64,000 nt of DNA, from contig OX388345.1 of NCBI GenBank assembly GCA_947579665.1, positions 36,795,849 through 36,859,848 of the forward strand. Direction: 5' to 3'. The notes beneath the pieces were generated by a model. It saw only the letters and a program-made list of their open reading frames with translations. It was not told where the DNA came from and searched no databases. How positions within the stretch are numbered: position 1 is the stretch's first letter; every line of letters begins with the position of its first letter. Shown here in pieces: positions 61,053 to 64,000 of this stretch. Made by a program: the position numbers and the translations under genes. Source of the DNA: Sympetrum striolatum (lineage: Eukaryota; Arthropoda; Insecta; Odonata; Libellulidae).

Positions 61053-63416
61053 TTCCCCCTGCAGGAAAAAACGTAGCTTACAAACTAGCATACTATGGCT
61101 CCATTACAGAGCTCGTACGCATCAAAATGCAGAATTCTTTAATCTGGATGGCTGGTTTTCATATTTTCTAGGTTTCTATTCATTCTATGATATGCCCTGA
61201 GAGGATTCATTATAAATTATCACTCTGATGTTATTCTTCTATTGCATTAATAAAGCATCTGGTCAATCACGATACATGGAGTTATCAGTAAATATTGGCT
61301 TACTTGAAAAAACAGATGGTTGCAGCTATAATCATAATTAATGGTGTTGTTGTTACTAATAAACTACAGCATGTCTAGGTGGTCTTCTAAATACTTAGAT
61401 AAAACAGGCATACATATCATACGCCTACGTTATATGCATGCCTACAAATACATGTAATACATTCCCGGACTTTACTTACATACTTTTTTATGATTTTCTA
61501 TGGATCATCATTTTTATCCTTTATCATTCAGTCATCCTTTTGGGAAGTTCATTTATTTCCTAAAGTAGCAAGTTTGTATCTTCCAATTGGAAGGAACTGT
61601 ATTCACTCCACCTTAAGACTATTAGCGCACGTCACACCTCTCGCATTTGCCAGTAGATGGAGCGGGCGGAAAGGGAAATGAGGAACCGATTCAAGCCCCG
61701 CAACTTTCTTTTTCCCTTCCTCTCGGATTACTAAGATTCTATTCCAGGTAACGTTTCTCGAGGCCTTGATTGCAGGAGGGTCAATCTTGTTGTTTTTTTC
61801 TCCTTCTCCCTGCATAGGGGACTCCATAAGGGCGATGGGGTTGATTCATACAGTTGATTTTCCACGGGGTCCAGAAGGGTATGTGGACATAGTCTCCACT
61901 TCCTCGAACGATTCGTCATCCCTAAGGGACCTCTCCATCACTCCTCTTTCGTCACGCTCTGCCTCGTTTCCCATACGCATCCTCCGCATATTATACGTTC
62001 CGCGTATTTTTCCCGTAACGCTTCCCTTTATTTCTCTTCTCAATTCATGGCCGCCCTCGATAACAACTCTGAATTATTCTTTAATTCTTAGTAAGAGATA
62101 TTACTCATATACTGCAATAGGGAAGGATGGAGTCATATCTTACTTCCGTTAAGAATTGATTGATAGCAAGTGAATGATAGACCTTGAAATTACCTTAAAA
62201 TTGCATAGTTGCTGTTTTGTTGCGTATGGAGGAAACTATAAAAAGAATTTATTTTCGGGAATTTGTTGTATTGGTTAAATATTCGCTTTGTTATATGTTT
62301 TGCAGTACATGTGAATTCCATTTCTTTAAAAAAGGCATTTTTCATTACAAAAATGGCCTCGAAATTTGATTTCATTTCTTTCTTAATTTGGCTAGAAATA
62401 AAGTGAGTTTCAATAATATTTCATTTCCATTAAAATCAATATTTGTATTTCATATATAGCAGTTTTATAATCCTCAAATCAACAAGTTTCTTGACTAAAC
62501 ACATTTTACAGTTTCTGTTCGGAATCGTATTAAACGTATATATAAAAATAATGATATAGAAAATCGATTCTCTAGTGTTCCTTTGCCGTTTTTTAAATTC
62601 AAAGTTTGTGGTAAATCAAATTCACATTTTGTATCAATCAGAATTTTGTATGTACATGAAGAATTACTTGGAATTAAATTCTGGTATTATGTTTCCAGAA
62701 TTATATTTTAAAAGTGGAATGAGCAAAAATTAACGATTTCATCAATATAACCTTGAAGAATTCTGAACCACTGTGGACGCGCTCCATAATAATACTACCT
62801 TACTTATCACATATAAACTGTGCTTTGAATTAAACAATTCTGTTTCCCATTCCTTCCCATTCAAAATCTTTTTCTGTTGCTATTTCATTGCTTAGAGCGG
62901 TGGACTTCTTTCATCTGTATTCTATCGGCAAACTTAGTTATTCCAATCATTTCACATTACATTTCCCCTATTGTTTCACCTGTGCTGTCTTACTTTGCTT
63001 TCCAATATTTTTCTTGTATCTGATTCTTCCCACTCCAACGGGATCCCTCATTCCCACTTCAATCCTTTTCACTCTTCTTCCCCTTCCAAACTATTTCCCC
63101 TCCCTCTTCAGGGGCAGCCTCCCGCTATGCCCCACCGGGAGGGCGGCTCCAGGGGTTGCTCCCGCAGGTGCACCTCTGCAGTGGGAGGAAACCAAACGTT
63201 ATGAGGGAAATTTTTAGCAGGAGATTGGAGTGGCCTGAAGGGAAGGGGAAAGTAAGATTCTTGCCTCCATCTCTTTCACACACGCTCCGAACATGGCATA
63301 GAAGGACTTGCCTTTCTTTTAATCAAAAATATTTTTATTTCCAAGGTACGAAGAATTTAGAGTTTTCATTGGTATTCAAAGTATAAGGAAATTTATTCCT
63401 CTCATTACCCTCACGC
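61053..63416. other. unassigned sequence, no gene seen
   Basis: No recognisable gene. 61760-62090 has overlapping frames on both strands (61766-62152 plus, 61846-62043 minus) without a domain. 62880-63250 is CT-rich at first and then GC-richer, and gives the frames at 62888-63386, also without motif. Confidence 0.5.
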
Positions 63417-63426
63417 AAAAATTTTT

Positions 63427-63508
63427 CGCAGTCGGTAGGATTCGAACCTACGCTCCCAGAGGGAATCTGATTTCTAGTCAGACGCCTTAACCACTCGGCC
63501 ACGACTGC
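63427..63508 (-). tRNA. tRNA-Ser(AGA), second copy
   Basis: Appears identical over all 82 bases to the gene at 53181-53262: same acceptor, A box, anticodon AGA (plus-strand TCT at 63473-63475), variable arm, B box and discriminator G. A T-run terminator lies immediately downstream on the minus strand (A-run 63417-63421). The first six bases upstream (CAAGAG on the minus strand) are shared too; beyond that the flanks differ, so the unit of duplication is short or old. Same strand as copy 1. Probably functional. Confidence 0.97.
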
Positions 63509-63589
63509 TCTTGAGGTATGCGATGGATAATTTGAAACTTAATATGGTAGTTACATTCGTAATGAAAATGTAAATAATTTGTTATAACT

Positions 63590-63704
63590 GACTCCCGTAT
63601 GGCCAAGTGGGCAACGCTTTCTGCTTCGGTGAAAGCGGACCCAAGTTCGATTCCCGGTAGGAGCCCATGTGAGAAAAAATATAAGCTATCATGGCGCTTT
63701 TAAT
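63590..63704 (+). mobile_element. tRNA-derived SINE, copy 4
   Basis: The only plus-strand copy. Its head has an exact A box TGGCCAAGTGG (63600-63610) and a near-exact B box (AGTTCGATTCC). The body is diverged but still alignable (GAGCCCATGTGAGAAA, ATAAGCTATCATGGCGCTTT). It starts about 80 bp from the end of the tRNA-Ser gene. No clear target-site duplication. Not a functional tRNA: the anticodon arm is over-long. Confidence 0.8.
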
Positions 63705-64000
63705 AAACAACATCAAAAAAATATTGTAACACTATGAAAATAGTCCATAGTTACTTAACAAAATACTTGTAGTTATCGTTTATGGAAAAATCGCATATTC
63801 TTACATCTTTTTCCCTTTTTGTAATTTTTCAATAATGTTTAAAATAATAATTAGAACGCGGCGAGATTAGTAATGAATTAAATTATTATTTTATGAATGT
63901 GGAAGGAAACGGTGAAATGTCATTCTGATATATTTACTGGTAAGTCTCACTTTTAAGCGTCATAATTGTAATGCTTCCTATGATATTCACTGTTTATTGA
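63705..64000. other. unassigned AT-rich sequence, no gene seen
   Basis: Nothing recognisable in the last ~300 bp. Confidence 0.6.

Noticed and set aside
63590..63666. Possible functional tRNA gene
   Set aside because: A and B boxes are present, but the anticodon arm is over-long and the sequence continues into the SINE body seen at 48.1 kb.

Overview
The window looks like ordinary AT-rich nuclear DNA from a large, repeat-laden arthropod genome, probably an insect. Several things point to a eukaryote: two tRNA-Ser genes with internal pol III promoters and oligo-T terminators, tRNA-derived SINEs with target-site duplications, LINE-like 3' ends carrying AATAAA and TTA/TAA microsatellite tails, MITE-like hairpins, a decayed pogo/CENP-B-like transposase, and no dense ORFs, operons or Shine-Dalgarno signals. 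The exact taxon cannot be settled by eye. I find no intact protein-coding gene. Long open frames in CT-rich or simple sequence are best read as chance.

Layout. 1-13.6 kb is mostly featureless, with a small AT tandem, one LINE-like tail (7.1 kb) and one SINE (8.85 kb). 13.67-15.21 kb is a short-terminal-repeat element whose interior is a ~318-bp tandem repeat, followed by another LINE-like tail. 15.4-22.1 kb is unassigned. 22.18-25.52 kb is the standout: three 1.1-kb units, each with six tRNA T-arm/B-box-like motifs on the minus strand at nearly fixed spacing, and each ending in a different microsatellite. A 37-39-bp tandem repeat and a possible small exon follow. 25.7-35.2 kb is mostly featureless apart from a solo hairpin (31.98 kb) and a MITE folding on itself (32.9 kb). 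35.2-38.33 kb is a decayed pogo-like transposon whose 3' end is present twice as ~770-bp inverted arms.

38.3-64 kb holds scattered SINEs and tRNA-like relics (39.1, 39.9, 43.25, 48.1, 52.1, 63.6 kb), LINE-like tails (39.5, 53.7, 55.1 kb), a 150-bp foldback element (44.6 kb), two apparently identical tRNA-Ser(AGA) genes (53.2 and 63.4 kb), a hairpin-MITE relative (58.85 kb), a coding-like but unidentified open region (59.1-59.6 kb) and a diverged direct duplication (59.85 and 60.62 kb).

The only parts likely to act as genes are the two tRNAs. Everything else recognisable is mobile or repeat-derived. A common thread is pol III internal-promoter sequence (tRNAs, SINEs, relics and the 22-25.5 kb array), together with inverted-repeat structures that would give double-stranded RNA if transcribed.
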